Of a stretch of 64,000 nt of DNA, positions 8,559 to 17,503 are shown one piece after another. Origin of the DNA: CAXBBB01 sp963841855. GTDB taxonomy: Bacteria; Bacteroidota; Rhodothermia; Rhodothermales; BA12. The position numbers and the translations under genes are program-made. Position 1 is the first letter of the stretch. Every line of letters begins with the position of its first letter. The notes under the pieces were generated by a model. The model had not been told where the DNA came from. It saw only the letters and a program-made list of their open reading frames with translations, and did not search any database. The stretch covers positions 248,001 to 312,000 of the forward strand of contig CAWJEJ010000005.1 of assembly GCA_963841855.1 (NCBI GenBank), read 5' to 3'.

Positions 8559-10111
8559 ACGCTACCTCCGCCGGTGATAGTGGGATCGGGGGTTGGGTGT
8601 CGAAGCGCGAGAAGCGATCCCACGGCCAGCGTTATGGCCGAGCCGATGGCGACGTACCACGGCCACCCGATCGGGCTAAAGCCTTCGGGCGCGCCGCGCA
8701 GCATCAGCTTGAGCATCCAGCCGTCGTCCGGGTTGAACCACACTCCCTTGGCGATGACGAAGAGCGACACGATCGCGATCAGGAACGCGATGATGCCATC
8801 CTGCTGATTGGGCCGCGCATTGAGCAGACCGAGCAGGAAGATCCCGAGCAGCCCGCCGTAGGTGAACGAAGCGATGCTCAGCCCCAGTTCGACGATGGGA
8901 TTCTCCGTGCTCGTGAACAGCATCGCGAAACCGATGAAGACGACGCCCCAAAATCCGGTCAGCCAGCGCGAGAGGCGGAGCGTGTGCTCGTCGCTCAGCG
9001 GCTTACCGCCCAGCCGCTGATACAGGTCGAAGAGCGACGACGAGGCCAGCGAGTTGAGCGACGACGACAGCGTACTCATGGCCGCTGCGATGATTCCCGC
9101 CAGAATCAGCCCCGACAGGCCCGGCGGCAATCCCTCGACCAGGTACTTGGGAAACAGTTCGTCGGCGCGCTCAAGTCCCAACTCTTGGACCGGCACGCCA
9201 CCATAGTGCACCCACAGCAGCAGGCCGACGAACAGAAAGAGCGCGAACTGTCCCATCACCAGAAAGCCGCTCGTGATGAGCGCCTTTTTGGCGTCGGTTT
9301 CGTCGCGGCACGTCAGCAGGCGCTGGACGATCAGGTGGTCCGTTCCGTGCGACGCCATCGCGAAGATGCCGCCTCCGATGACGGCCGTCCAAAACACGTA
9401 AGGCGTGGTCAGCCACTGGCTCAGCGTCTCACCGATGCCAAAGTCGAAAAGCACCAGCTTGCCCTGCGCTCCGGCATCGGCCCACCAGCTGGCGGGCGCG
9501 TCGCCGAGCAGTAGCAATGCCGCTACAATGCCGCCGCCGATGTAGAGACACATCTGGATTGCGTCCATCCACACGACCGCCCGAATGCCGCCGACCAGCG
9601 TGTAGGCGATCGTGATGACGCCGATGGTGGCGATGATGGCCGGGTAGCCGATATCGAATCCGGCCGTCAGTGCGATGACTTTGAGCGGTATCGCCGTCGC
9701 GAAAAGGCGAATGCCGTCGGCCAGCAGCCTGGTGAACATGAAGGTGCCGGCTGCCGTCGCCCGCATGCCGTCACCGAAGCGGATGCCCAAAAACTCGTAC
9801 GCCGTCGACATCGACCCGCGGAAGTAGCGCGGAAGGAAGAAGGCGGCCACGACGATGCGGCCGATGATGTAGCCGATCGTGATCTGCAAAAACGTGAACG
9901 AACCACCGTAGGCGATGGCCGGAACGCTGATGACGGTCAGCGTGCTCGTTTCGGTTGCGACGACAGAGAAGCTGACGGCCCACCAAGGCAGATCGCGCCC
10001 CCCCAGGAAGTAGTCGCTGGCCGACGTTTGCTTGCCTCGGCTCAGGATGCCGAACGTCGCTATGCCGATCAAGTAGGCAGCGATGACGAGGAAGTCTAGG
10101 GTCGTGAGCAC
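8555..10111 (-). CDS. Sodium:solute symporter (SSS family)
   Basis: A 518-residue integral membrane protein with about 13 hydrophobic segments and SSS-family signatures: an N-terminal FLGGRDLPWWAVSFSVVATE stretch, the GGIRAVVWMDAIQ segment, and LSSSLNSLASSSLFDLYQ in the membrane pair that forms a sodium site. It couples uptake of an organic solute to sodium; the solute (sugar, amino acid or carboxylate) cannot be read from the sequence. The start is a GTG. It is the third gene of the rodZ-ligA-symporter-pgpH run, 39 bases after ligA, and overlaps pgpH by four bases. Confidence 0.87.
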   Translation of the reverse strand: MLTTLDFLVIAAYLIGIATFGILSRGKQTSASDYFLGGRDLPWWAVSFSVVATETSTLTVISVPAIAYGGSFTFLQITIGYIIGRIVVAAFFLPRYFRGSMSTAYEFLGIRFGDGMRATAAGTFMFTRLLADGIRLFATAIPLKVIALTAGFDIGYPAIIATIGVITIAYTLVGGIRAVVWMDAIQMCLYIGGGIVAALLLLGDAPASWWADAGAQGKLVLFDFGIGETLSQWLTTPYVFWTAVIGGGIFAMASHGTDHLIVQRLLTCRDETDAKKALITSGFLVMGQFALFLFVGLLLWVHYGGVPVQELGLERADELFPKYLVEGLPPGLSGLILAGIIAAAMSTLSSSLNSLASSSLFDLYQRLGGKPLSDEHTLRLSRWLTGFWGVVFIGFAMLFTSTENPIVELGLSIASFTYGGLLGIFLLGLLNARPNQQDGIIAFLIAIVSLFVIAKGVWFNPDDGWMLKLMLRGAPEGFSPIGWPWYVAIGSAITLAVGSLLALRHPTPDPTITGGGSV

Positions 10112-10150
10112 GTGCTGAGGGCGAAAGGGAGCGGACGGCGGTGGCCCAAT

Positions 10151-12343
10151 CTACCCAATCGCGGGCGCTACGTCGTCGGCTTCCTGATCGCCACCCGATT
10201 CGTCACCGATTGCGGTCTCGATCAGCGCCAACGCCGCCTCCCAGTCGAGGATCTCGACGCCCAGCTTAGTCGCCTTGTCCAGCTTGGATCCGGCCGTCGA
10301 ACCGGCGACCAGAAAGTCGGTCTTCTTGCTCACGCTCGACGCCACGCGCCCACCGGCTGCCTTGAGCGCGGCCGCGGCGTCCGTCCGGCTGATGCCCGGC
10401 AGTGTGCCCGTGATCACGAACGATTTGCCCGCCAGCGGCCCCTGAGTCGGCTCGTGCGAGAAAACGGGCTCGCTGGCCAGCCGCTGCGTGTTGACACCGG
10501 CCGCGTCTAACCTCGCGACGAGCGCCCGGTTGTCGTCAGCGGCGAACCAGTCGAACACGCTCTGAGCGATGATCGGCCCGACGCCGTCGATGGCAGCCAG
10601 TTCGTCGACACCTGCCTTTCCCAGGGCGTCCAGCGAGGCGTAGTGCATCGCCAGCAGTTCGGCGACGGTCGACCCGACGTGGCGGATGCCCATGCCAAAC
10701 AGCAACCGACCCAGCGGCCGAGTGCGGGCCACGTCGATTCCAGCCAGCAATCGCTCGGCCTTCTTCTCAGCGAAGCGCTCGAGCGGAAGCAGCTGCTCCA
10801 TCGTCAGCCCATAGATGTCATCGAGGTGGGCGAGCAGTCCGGATTCGACTAGTTGAACCGCCAGTTTGCTGCCCATGCCGTCGATGTCCATCGCGTTGCG
10901 CGCGGCGAAGTGCTCGACCAGCCGGATGAACTGCGCCGGGCAGTCGGACGAGATGCAGTACAGATCGGCCTCGCCCTCGGCCCGCTCTAGAGACGAACCG
11001 CACGACGGGCAGATCGTCGGCATCGCCCACGCTTCCAATCCATCGGGCCGAGCCTCTTGGACGACGCGCACGACCTGAGGAATCACGTCACCCGCGCGCT
11101 TGACGACGACTGTGTCGCCGATGCGGATGTCGCGTTCGGAGATGTAATCGCCGTTGTGGAGCGTCGCCTGCGACACCGTCACGCCGCCGATGCGGACCGG
11201 CGCCAGAACGGCTTCGGGCTTGATGGCGCCCGTACGCCCGACGTTGACCTCGATGCCGATCAGCGTCGTGGTCGCCTCGCGGGCGGGGAATTTGAAGGCG
11301 ATTGCCCAGCGCGGCGCGTTCGAGACGAAACCCAGCGCCTCTTGATCGGCAAACGCGTCGACTTTGAGAACGACGCCGTCGATCTCGTAGTCGAGCCCAT
11401 CCCGCTCGCCGGTCCACCGCTCGCACACGGCAAGCGCCTCGTCCAGTTTGGAGCAAAACGTCGCGTGCGGGTTGACCGGAATGCCGCGCGCCGCCATCCA
11501 GCCAATCGCGGCGTGCTGACCAGAGGGCAGGTCGCTCGCCTCGCCGACCGGCCCCAGCCCATAGCCAAAGAAGCGCAACGGCCGCTGCGCTGTCACCGTC
11601 GGATCGAGCTGGCGCAGGCTGCCCGCCGCGGCGTTGCGCGGGTTGGCGAACGTCTTCTCTCCCGCCTCGCTCTGACGCACGTTGAACGCCTCGAACTCGG
11701 ACTTGGCCATGTAGACCTCTCCCCGCACCTCGACCGATGCCGGAGCGTCAGGCATTCGTAGACCGATCGCGCGGATCGTTCGCACGTTCGACGTGATGTT
11801 CTCGCCGACGTAGCCGTTGCCGCGCGTGGCCGCTGTCACGAGCGCGCCGTCGCGATAGGTCAACGCCAATGCTAGCCCGTCGATCTTGAGTTCGGCCGTC
11901 AGAGCGGGCTCGCGTCCGTCCAGGCCTTTCACGCAGCGCGCGTACCACGCCTGCACGTCGTCGAGCGTGAATGCGTTGCCCAGCGAGAGCAGCGGCGCGG
12001 GGTGCGTGTGCTTCTCGAACCCCTCCATCGGCGCCGATCCCACCCGCTGCGTGGGCGAATCTGGCATGACGAGATCGGGAAAAGCTGTTTCGAGCGCGAC
12101 TAGTGCGCCGTAGAGGCGGTCGTACTCGCCGTCGGGGATGAGCGGCTCGTCGTGAGCGTAGTAGCGCCGACCGTGAGCGCGGACGACGCTGCGCAGATCG
12201 GCTGCCCGGGCGCTCGCCTCGTCTTCGCGTTGGAGAGCGTCGTGAGCCTCGACCTGAGTCAGGAGCGCGCGCGTGCGAGCGAGAAGTGCCTGTTCCGACG
12301 AGGGATCAGCGGAAGCGTCGAAGAGCGGGCCGGAATCGGACAC
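10151..12343 (-). CDS. ligA: NAD-dependent DNA ligase
   Basis: Seals nicks in replication and repair using NAD. The 730-residue product has all LigA parts: the Ia domain (RYYAHDEPLIPDGEYDRLY), the nucleotidyltransferase with nucleophile Lys153 in ELKIDG, the OB fold, a four-cysteine zinc finger (CPSCG...YCISSDC), helix-hairpin-helix repeats, and a C-terminal BRCT domain (LAGKSFVITGTLP). It is about 60 residues longer than E. coli LigA, mainly from an N-terminal lead of about 35 residues and an acidic C-terminal tail. It lies 21 bases after the rodZ-like gene. Confidence 0.96.
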   Translation of the reverse strand: MSDSGPLFDASADPSSEQALLARTRALLTQVEAHDALQREDEASARAADLRSVVRAHGRRYYAHDEPLIPDGEYDRLYGALVALETAFPDLVMPDSPTQRVGSAPMEGFEKHTHPAPLLSLGNAFTLDDVQAWYARCVKGLDGREPALTAELKIDGLALALTYRDGALVTAATRGNGYVGENITSNVRTIRAIGLRMPDAPASVEVRGEVYMAKSEFEAFNVRQSEAGEKTFANPRNAAAGSLRQLDPTVTAQRPLRFFGYGLGPVGEASDLPSGQHAAIGWMAARGIPVNPHATFCSKLDEALAVCERWTGERDGLDYEIDGVVLKVDAFADQEALGFVSNAPRWAIAFKFPAREATTTLIGIEVNVGRTGAIKPEAVLAPVRIGGVTVSQATLHNGDYISERDIRIGDTVVVKRAGDVIPQVVRVVQEARPDGLEAWAMPTICPSCGSSLERAEGEADLYCISSDCPAQFIRLVEHFAARNAMDIDGMGSKLAVQLVESGLLAHLDDIYGLTMEQLLPLERFAEKKAERLLAGIDVARTRPLGRLLFGMGIRHVGSTVAELLAMHYASLDALGKAGVDELAAIDGVGPIIAQSVFDWFAADDNRALVARLDAAGVNTQRLASEPVFSHEPTQGPLAGKSFVITGTLPGISRTDAAAALKAAGGRVASSVSKKTDFLVAGSTAGSKLDKATKLGVEILDWEAALALIETAIGDESGGDQEADDVAPAIG

Positions 12344-12364
12344 GAATCAGAGTCGGGAGCGAGA

Positions 12365-13513
12365 TTACTGTGTCGTGTCGGCGGCGGGTGCCTGGGCTTG
12401 AGCCGAGGCGAGCGACTGCCGCACCGCATCGCGGTTGATGACAGTCGTGCCGTCTGCGCTTTTGGGAAACGGAGCGCCCTCGACTGTCACTACAACGAAG
12501 TCGGGCAGCGGCTGGCACGCGTCGGTCAGGCACAGCGTCGCCTCGTCGACAAACGGGAAATCGCGGCTCTGGTCGACTTCGATCCAGTACGGACGGCGGA
12601 CGTCCTCATCGCGCTTGATCTTGAGATTCTGGATCGGCGCTCCGTCGGCGCGGACGGTGAGCGTGAGCTGATCAGGCAGAACGATGTCGCTGGGCGATGG
12701 CGGCGCCGGGCGCGTGGGTTGAACCGTGTCGACCTGCTCGTCGGTCTGCGCGACGCGCTCGTCTCCCTCGTCGTCGCCACCGAACAGCCAGAAAGCGCCG
12801 CCGGCAAGAAGGACCAGTGCCACGGCGCCGCCGACGATGATGCCCCAAGGGGTGTCGGACGTGCTCTGGCGGGTCTTGCGCTCGGACGGCGGTCGGTCGC
12901 CCGAGCGGCCGCTGGACGTTTCCCAACTGGCTCCCGAAGCAACGGCCGACTGGTGCGCCTGCTCGGAACGCCGCGCGTCTTCCTCTTCGCGCTTGGCGGT
13001 GAGGGCGCGCAGTTCTTCCTCGGCCTGCTCCTGCGCCGCTCGGTCGTCGTTCTCGGCGGCCTCAAGCGCTCGGCGCTGGGCTTCGAGCCGCTTGACCTCT
13101 TTGCCCTCGGCCTCCAACCGCCTGCGCTCTTCGGCAGCCTCGCGCAGCAGCTTTTTCTCCAACTCGGCGTCGATGCTGGCCGCGGCCCGGGTTATCCACG
13201 TGCGGTCGTAGCGTCCTTCCGACGCTTCGTCGAACACTTCGGTCAGCGCTTTGGCCGGAAGTCCGACGGCGAACGCGTACGAGCGCACGAGCGAGCGCAG
13301 GTAGACCTGGTTGAACATTTTGCTCTCTACCAGTCCATTGTTCTCGAATTGGTCGAGCACGTCGAGCGGCACGCGCGTGCGCTCGTAGACCTGCGCGAGC
13401 GTCATGTCTCGGCGTTCGCGCTCGGCGCGCAGGTCGTCGGTGAGCAGGCGGAGGGCCTCGGCGGGCGCACGCTCCTCGGAAGAGGAATCCGGCAAGGCAG
13501 TCGGCTCCGGCAT
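12365..13513 (-). CDS. RodZ-like helix-turn-helix membrane protein
   Basis: A 382-residue protein with RodZ architecture: a cytoplasmic helix-turn-helix (about 24-95, MTLAQVYERTRVPLDVLDQFENN), a long charged coiled coil (about 110-180, rich in EEE/RRLEAE), one membrane helix (about 224-246), a Pro/Asp linker, and a periplasmic beta-rich domain. RodZ links MreB filaments to the membrane in rod-shaped cells; whether this protein does so here is inferred. The coiled coil is longer than in E. coli RodZ. It is the first gene of a tight minus-strand run with ligA. No MreB gene is in the window. Confidence 0.72.
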   Translation of the reverse strand: MPEPTALPDSSSEERAPAEALRLLTDDLRAERERRDMTLAQVYERTRVPLDVLDQFENNGLVESKMFNQVYLRSLVRSYAFAVGLPAKALTEVFDEASEGRYDRTWITRAAASIDAELEKKLLREAAEERRRLEAEGKEVKRLEAQRRALEAAENDDRAAQEQAEEELRALTAKREEEDARRSEQAHQSAVASGASWETSSGRSGDRPPSERKTRQSTSDTPWGIIVGGAVALVLLAGGAFWLFGGDDEGDERVAQTDEQVDTVQPTRPAPPSPSDIVLPDQLTLTVRADGAPIQNLKIKRDEDVRRPYWIEVDQSRDFPFVDEATLCLTDACQPLPDFVVVTVEGAPFPKSADGTTVINRDAVRQSLASAQAQAPAADTTQ

Positions 13514-13678
13514 ATCAGTGGGTGGAAGTGGAAGAGTCGGTTGACGTTACGCATCCGCAGCCCGGCGTTGCAAACCGGCGCGCCGCATGTTGAATTGACT
13601 TTCAGCATCCTTACACCCCACGCCCTTCCGAATCACGCCGAAGAGCCGTGAGACCGAAGCCCACGCAAACGCGCCTGC

Positions 13679-14320
13679 CTACTTGGCGACGAGATCTTTC
13701 TCGTTGACGGTCAGTCCGATTTCGAGCGTGTCTTCGCCCAAGAAGTGGTCGAGGTGGTGCGCCCGGTCTTCGCTGCGGAAGAGGATGTGCTTGAGCAGCT
13801 TCTCGGTGCCATAGTCCTTGACCTTGTTCGCTTTGGTAATCGACTCGCGAATCGACTCGGACAGAATCCCTTCGGCCGTGCGGTCGTGCGTCAGCGACGG
13901 GCGGATGCGGTAGGTGCCTTCGGGTTCGTGCTCAATCACGCTCAGCCGCGCTTGGTTGACGGGGTCGCTCGTCGGGATGCCCCCGATCGCCGTCATGCGC
14001 TCAGCTAGGGCGTCTAGATCGTCGTGGACTTCGATGTAGTGCGCCTCGAGAAACTCGTGCAACTGCAAAAACTGCGGCCCCTCGACGAGCCAGTGGTGCT
14101 TGTGGTACTGGTGATACAGCACCCAGAACGAAGCCTGCAACGCGTCAAGATCGGGCAGCATCGACTCGACCGCTTTCTCGCTCAGGCGAATCGGGTTGTC
14201 TTCGATCAGCGTCTGCTCGCGCCAGGGTTTCCCAAAGGTCTGGCGACGTTTTTTCTCGGTGCGCAGATGCCCCTCACCGTCCATGTGGTCGTTGTGGTAG
14301 TCGTTGTTGGGTAGGCTCAT
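13679..14320 (-). CDS. dps: Dps-family ferritin-like DNA protection protein
   Basis: A 213-residue ferritin-like protein of the Dps group, expected to assemble as a 12-subunit iron store that detoxifies peroxide. Ferroxidase-type ligands are visible in HKHHWLVEGPQFLQLHEFLE and the following HYIEVHDDLDALAERM. A His/Asp- and Lys/Arg-rich N-terminal extension of about 45 residues precedes the four-helix core; such tails bind DNA in some Dps proteins. A second HLDHF-type stretch lies near the C-terminus. The gene is monocistronic. Its length and sequence style resemble the DpsA branch. Confidence 0.88.
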   Translation of the reverse strand: MSLPNNDYHNDHMDGEGHLRTEKKRRQTFGKPWREQTLIEDNPIRLSEKAVESMLPDLDALQASFWVLYHQYHKHHWLVEGPQFLQLHEFLEAHYIEVHDDLDALAERMTAIGGIPTSDPVNQARLSVIEHEPEGTYRIRPSLTHDRTAEGILSESIRESITKANKVKDYGTEKLLKHILFRSEDRAHHLDHFLGEDTLEIGLTVNEKDLVAK

Positions 14321-14404
14321 GGCGGTAGCAGTCGGTTGGGTGTCGGGTTTCGTAGTGTAGCGGTCGCGGATCGGTTTCGGCGGGGCCGCATGCTGCCAAC
14401 CGCG

Positions 14405-14770
14405 TTACACCATTTTGCGCACACGGTACCGGGCCGGTCCGGCCGGAGGCGCGGCAGGCGGCGGGTAGAGCTCTGGCGTGTGCTCATCGCCCTGCTCGGC
14501 GACGCTGCCGGCTGGCACGTCGTCGGTCTGGGACACCTGATCCGGAAGCACCGTTTCAGGCGCGGACGATGGGGAAAGGCGTGCGATGTCGGTTCCGGGC
14601 GCAAAGACTGGCCCATCACGAGAACCAGTGACTCGCCGGTCCGGACTGGGGGGCTTGTGTGCCTTTCTCCTATTCGCCCATCCCAACCCCAGAAGAATGA
14701 GGGTGGGAATTCCGAACGTTAAAACGATCGTGGAAAACAGTTGGATGATGTCCAGACTCGAGAAACGCAA
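14405..14770 (-). CDS. Small single-pass membrane protein with disordered Pro-rich tail
   Basis: A 121-residue predicted protein with one N-terminal membrane helix (about 8-31, TIVLTFGIPTLILLGLGW), a basic stretch that fits a cytoplasmic tail (ANRRKAHK), then a low-complexity Pro/Ala/Glu tail. The only reasonable start is TTG. I do not recognise the family. The next upstream gene (14944-15273) has the same layout, suggesting a paralogous pair. Confidence 0.5.
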   Translation of the reverse strand: MRFSSLDIIQLFSTIVLTFGIPTLILLGLGWANRRKAHKPPSPDRRVTGSRDGPVFAPGTDIARLSPSSAPETVLPDQVSQTDDVPAGSVAEQGDEHTPELYPPPAAPPAGPARYRVRKMV

Positions 14771-14943
14771 AGCCGTGGTGGGTAGGATGACGGCTTCGCT
14801 AACCTCGAACCGCCGTCCGGAATCCCACCGATGGCATCTATCCCGTTACGCTTACCATTTGGCGAACCCTGGACCTCTGCAAAACCGACAAATTGCCACG
14901 GCCGTGCTTGAGAACGCGGCGAACGCCCCAAGCGGCGGGGAGA

Positions 14944-15273
14944 TTAGCGCTGCGGAGGACGCTGCATCTGCCGGTGATCGTACGGCGGATATCCGGAGGG
15001 ACGTCGCGGCGGCGCGCCCGGAGGCTGTACACCCGGAGGCGGCGCGCCCTGTCGCGGAGTCCACCCGGGTGGCGGCGCCTGGCCTGCATACGGCCGGTTC
15101 ATGGGTGCCGGACCTGGCTGCGCCGTAGAGGCCAGATTGCGCTTGCGCCGAGCGGATTCTTCGGCCTCGCGGCTCTCCTTTCGCCTTCCCACGACGAATC
15201 CGCCGACCATCAAGAGGCCTGTGCTTACACTCGCGGTGATGACGATGGTCAAGATGAGTCGGAGGATTTCCAT
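14944..15273 (-). CDS. Small single-pass membrane protein with Pro-rich tail
   Basis: A 109-residue predicted protein: N-terminal membrane helix (about 5-28, LILTIVITASVSTGLLMVGG), a basic segment (RRKESREAEESARRKR), then a proline-rich tail with repeated PPG/PPP motifs. It starts with ATG 37 bases after the acyl-CoA dehydrogenase stop on the same strand. The function is unknown; the layout matches the gene at 14405-14770. Confidence 0.55.
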   Translation of the reverse strand: MEILRLILTIVITASVSTGLLMVGGFVVGRRKESREAEESARRKRNLASTAQPGPAPMNRPYAGQAPPPGWTPRQGAPPPGVQPPGAPPRRPSGYPPYDHRQMQRPPQR

Positions 15274-15310
15274 GCGCTTGGGTGGTGAAGAGAACTAGAT
15301 GGGGTAGGCA

Positions 15311-16540
15311 TCATACGAACGCGTTCTCGCCGGTGACGTCCATGCCGACGACGAGCGTGTGCACTTCATGAGTGCCTTCGTAGGTGACGACGCTTTCCAG
15401 GTTCATCATATGCCGCATGACGGGGTACATACTCAATACTCCGTTGCCGCCCAACACCTGCCGCGCGCTGCGGGCAACGTTGAGCGCCATATCGCAGTTG
15501 TTGCGTTTGGCCAGCGAAACGTGCTGCGGACGCATCGCGCCGTCATCCTTCATCTGACCCAACCGCAGGTTGAGCAGTTGAGCCTTAGTGATCTCCTGCA
15601 CCATGTCGGTCAGGCGCTCTTGGACGAGTTGGAAGCCGCCGATGGGGCGACCGAACTGCCGACGGGCGCGGCTGTGCTGGAGGGCCGCGTCGTAGCACGA
15701 CATAGCCGCCCCGACGACGCCCCACGCGATGCCGTAGCGCGCCTGCGTCAGGCACGAGAGCGGACCTTTGAGTCCTTTGACACCCGGCAGCACGTCGTCG
15801 GCCGAGACGTACACGTCGTCGAACAAGATCTCGGACGTGATGGCGGCGCGGAGCGACCACTTGTCCATGATGCGCGGCGCTCGAACGCCTTCGCGGTGCA
15901 GGTCGACGAGAAATCCGCGGACGGTGTCGGTGTCGTCTTTGGCCCAAACGACGGCCACGTCGGCTTCGCTTGCGTTGGTGCTCCACCGCTTGTACCCGGT
16001 CAATCTATAGCCGTTGCCGTCGCGGACGACGCGCGTCGTCATGCCGGACGGATTGGAGCCGTGATCAGGCTCGGTCAGCGCAAAACAGCCCAGCGCCTTG
16101 CCGCTCGCCAGCGCCGGAAGCCACTTTTTGCGCTGCTCCTCGCTGCCGTACTTCCAGATCGGATACATCACGAGCGAGCCCATGACCGAGCAGAACGATC
16201 GCAATCCGCTGTCCCCCCTCTCAATCTCCTGCATCATCAGCCCATAGACGATGTTGCTGTGTCCACCGCCGCCGTATTCCTTGGGAATGACCGGGCCGAT
16301 CAGTCCCAGGCGCGCGAACTCGGGTACTAGGTGGCGAGGAAACTCCATCGCGTGAGCCGCCGCTTCGATGATCGGCTCGACTTCGGCCGTAACGAAGGCG
16401 CGCACGTCGTCGCGGATGTGCTTCTGCTCGTCGGTCAGCAGGGCGTCGATGTCGTAGTAGTCCAGCCCTTCGAAGTTGGGATAGACATAGGAGCCGTTGT
16501 CGGCGGGGGCGTGTGCGGTAGCGGGAAGCAGTTCGGCCAT
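15311..16540 (-). CDS. gcdH: Glutaryl-CoA dehydrogenase-like acyl-CoA dehydrogenase
   Basis: An FAD-dependent acyl-CoA dehydrogenase of 409 residues. Within the family the best fit is glutaryl-CoA dehydrogenase, the decarboxylating step of lysine/tryptophan breakdown to crotonyl-CoA: KWSLRAAITSEI, LTQARYGIAWGVVGAA, SLAKRNNCDMALNVARSARQ and GGNGVLSMYPVMRHMMNLE match that subfamily. The catalytic base is Glu388 in TYEGTHE. FAD-binding and substrate stretches CFALTEPDHGSNP and RRQFGRPIGGFQLVQE are intact. No electron-transfer flavoprotein genes are adjacent. A closely related short-chain substrate cannot be excluded. Confidence 0.85.
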   Translation of the reverse strand: MAELLPATAHAPADNGSYVYPNFEGLDYYDIDALLTDEQKHIRDDVRAFVTAEVEPIIEAAAHAMEFPRHLVPEFARLGLIGPVIPKEYGGGGHSNIVYGLMMQEIERGDSGLRSFCSVMGSLVMYPIWKYGSEEQRKKWLPALASGKALGCFALTEPDHGSNPSGMTTRVVRDGNGYRLTGYKRWSTNASEADVAVVWAKDDTDTVRGFLVDLHREGVRAPRIMDKWSLRAAITSEILFDDVYVSADDVLPGVKGLKGPLSCLTQARYGIAWGVVGAAMSCYDAALQHSRARRQFGRPIGGFQLVQERLTDMVQEITKAQLLNLRLGQMKDDGAMRPQHVSLAKRNNCDMALNVARSARQVLGGNGVLSMYPVMRHMMNLESVVTYEGTHEVHTLVVGMDVTGENAFV

Positions 16541-16647
16541 CGTCGTCGGGCGGGCGGAAGGATAAGGTGTGGAAGCGGCATCGGGCGCGCCAAGCGCTGT
16601 CGAGCGTCAGTAAGTTACGCCGTCACCCTTGCCGTCGATCCTCGCCC

Positions 16648-17154
16648 ATGCGCTCTCTCCGTTTCGCCCTCTTCACCACCGCGCTAGCGCTTCTCGCGTG
16701 GGCTCCCGTCGTTCAGGCGCAGACGCTCACGCCGCGCTTCGGATTGGCCTTCCAGTCCATTCTCTCGCTTCAGGACGGACTCGCCATCGGCTTCCACGGC
16801 CGCGCCGCCGCTCCGATCAACGCCGACCTGTCGATCGCGTTCGACCTGGGCGCCGCCGGTTTTGTCCTCGAAGGGCGCCGCAATGCCACCTACGTCGTCA
16901 CGCCCCAACTGACGGCCATTCTCAACCTGCCCGCCTACCGCGACAACGCGACCTACATCGGCGCGGGTTTTGGCTACTACGCTCCGGTCAACCGCGACGA
17001 CAACACCAACGGCGGTCCGACCTTCCACGTCGCCTACGGCTGGATTCTGGGCCTGCGCGAAACGTCACTCTACGTCGAGATCGACCCCGCGCTGATCGTC
17101 GCCCAGGAAGGCGTCAGCCTCGCGCTTCCCGTCCGCGTCGGCGCCATTTTTTGA
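16648..17154 (+). CDS. Secreted outer-membrane beta-barrel-like protein
   Basis: A 168-residue exported protein. The ATG at 16648 gives a clean signal peptide (MRSLRFALFTTALALLAW, cleavage near VQAQ); the in-frame ATG at 16567 would place 27 basic residues in front of it. The mature part alternates polar and hydrophobic residues in short strands (GLAFQSILSLQ, ATYIGAGFGYYAPV, TSLYVEIDPALIVAQ) and ends VRVGAIF with a terminal Phe, the usual signature of an outer-membrane barrel. Function unknown. Divergent from gcdH; the next gene begins two bases after its stop. Confidence 0.7.
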   Translation: MRSLRFALFTTALALLAWAPVVQAQTLTPRFGLAFQSILSLQDGLAIGFHGRAAAPINADLSIAFDLGAAGFVLEGRRNATYVVTPQLTAILNLPAYRDNATYIGAGFGYYAPVNRDDNTNGGPTFHVAYGWILGLRETSLYVEIDPALIVAQEGVSLALPVRVGAIF

Positions 17155-17156
17155 GC

Positions 17157-17372
17157 GTGGTCGTGCTGGAATACCGCCTCGTCGCTCGCACCTACTCCGC
17201 CCGACTCACGCTCAAGAGCAACGACCTGCTGGAGCGCTCGGAAGCCGAGACGCAGCGCATCCTCGACGTGATGTCGGCCGATGGATGGCGCCTCGCCTCG
17301 ACCGACATGTCGATCACGGAAGCCGGAACGCTATACGTCTACCTCTACTTCGAGCGCGAGCGGGCGGGTTGA
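17157..17372 (+). CDS. Small DUF4177-like protein
   Basis: A 71-residue ORF beginning at GTG two bases after the barrel gene stop (a second GTG at 17163 is also possible). The pattern EYRLVARTY...ILDVMSADGWRLASTDMS...LYVYLYFERE matches the small DUF4177 family, whose core is EYKVV...LNELGAEGWELVSV...YLKR. Function is unknown. Tight spacing suggests co-translation with the barrel protein. Confidence 0.6.
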   Translation: MVVLEYRLVARTYSARLTLKSNDLLERSEAETQRILDVMSADGWRLASTDMSITEAGTLYVYLYFERERAG

Positions 17373-17385
17373 CGTAGCCCGCTTT

Positions 17386-17466
17386 CCGTCATCCTGAGCC
17401 AAGCCGAGGGATCTCCGTGCTCTGATAGCAACGGACGGAGATCCCTCGACAGGCTCGGGATGACGG
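17386..17466. repeat. Palindromic dispersed repeat (TCATCCTGAGC family)
   Basis: An 81-base near-perfect palindrome between convergent genes. Outer arms 17386-17400 and 17452-17466 match at 14 of 15 bases; inner arms 17405-17418 and 17435-17448 (CGAGGGATCTCCGT) are perfect. The GTCATCCTGAGC...GAGGGATCTC wording is that of a dispersed intergenic repeat seen in many environmental bacteria. A single-arm copy lies at 53043-53072. It could also terminate both flanking genes. Confidence 0.8.
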
Positions 17467-17503
17467 TGTAGAGAGTGCGGTGCCCAAACCTGAGACTCCT
17501 ATT

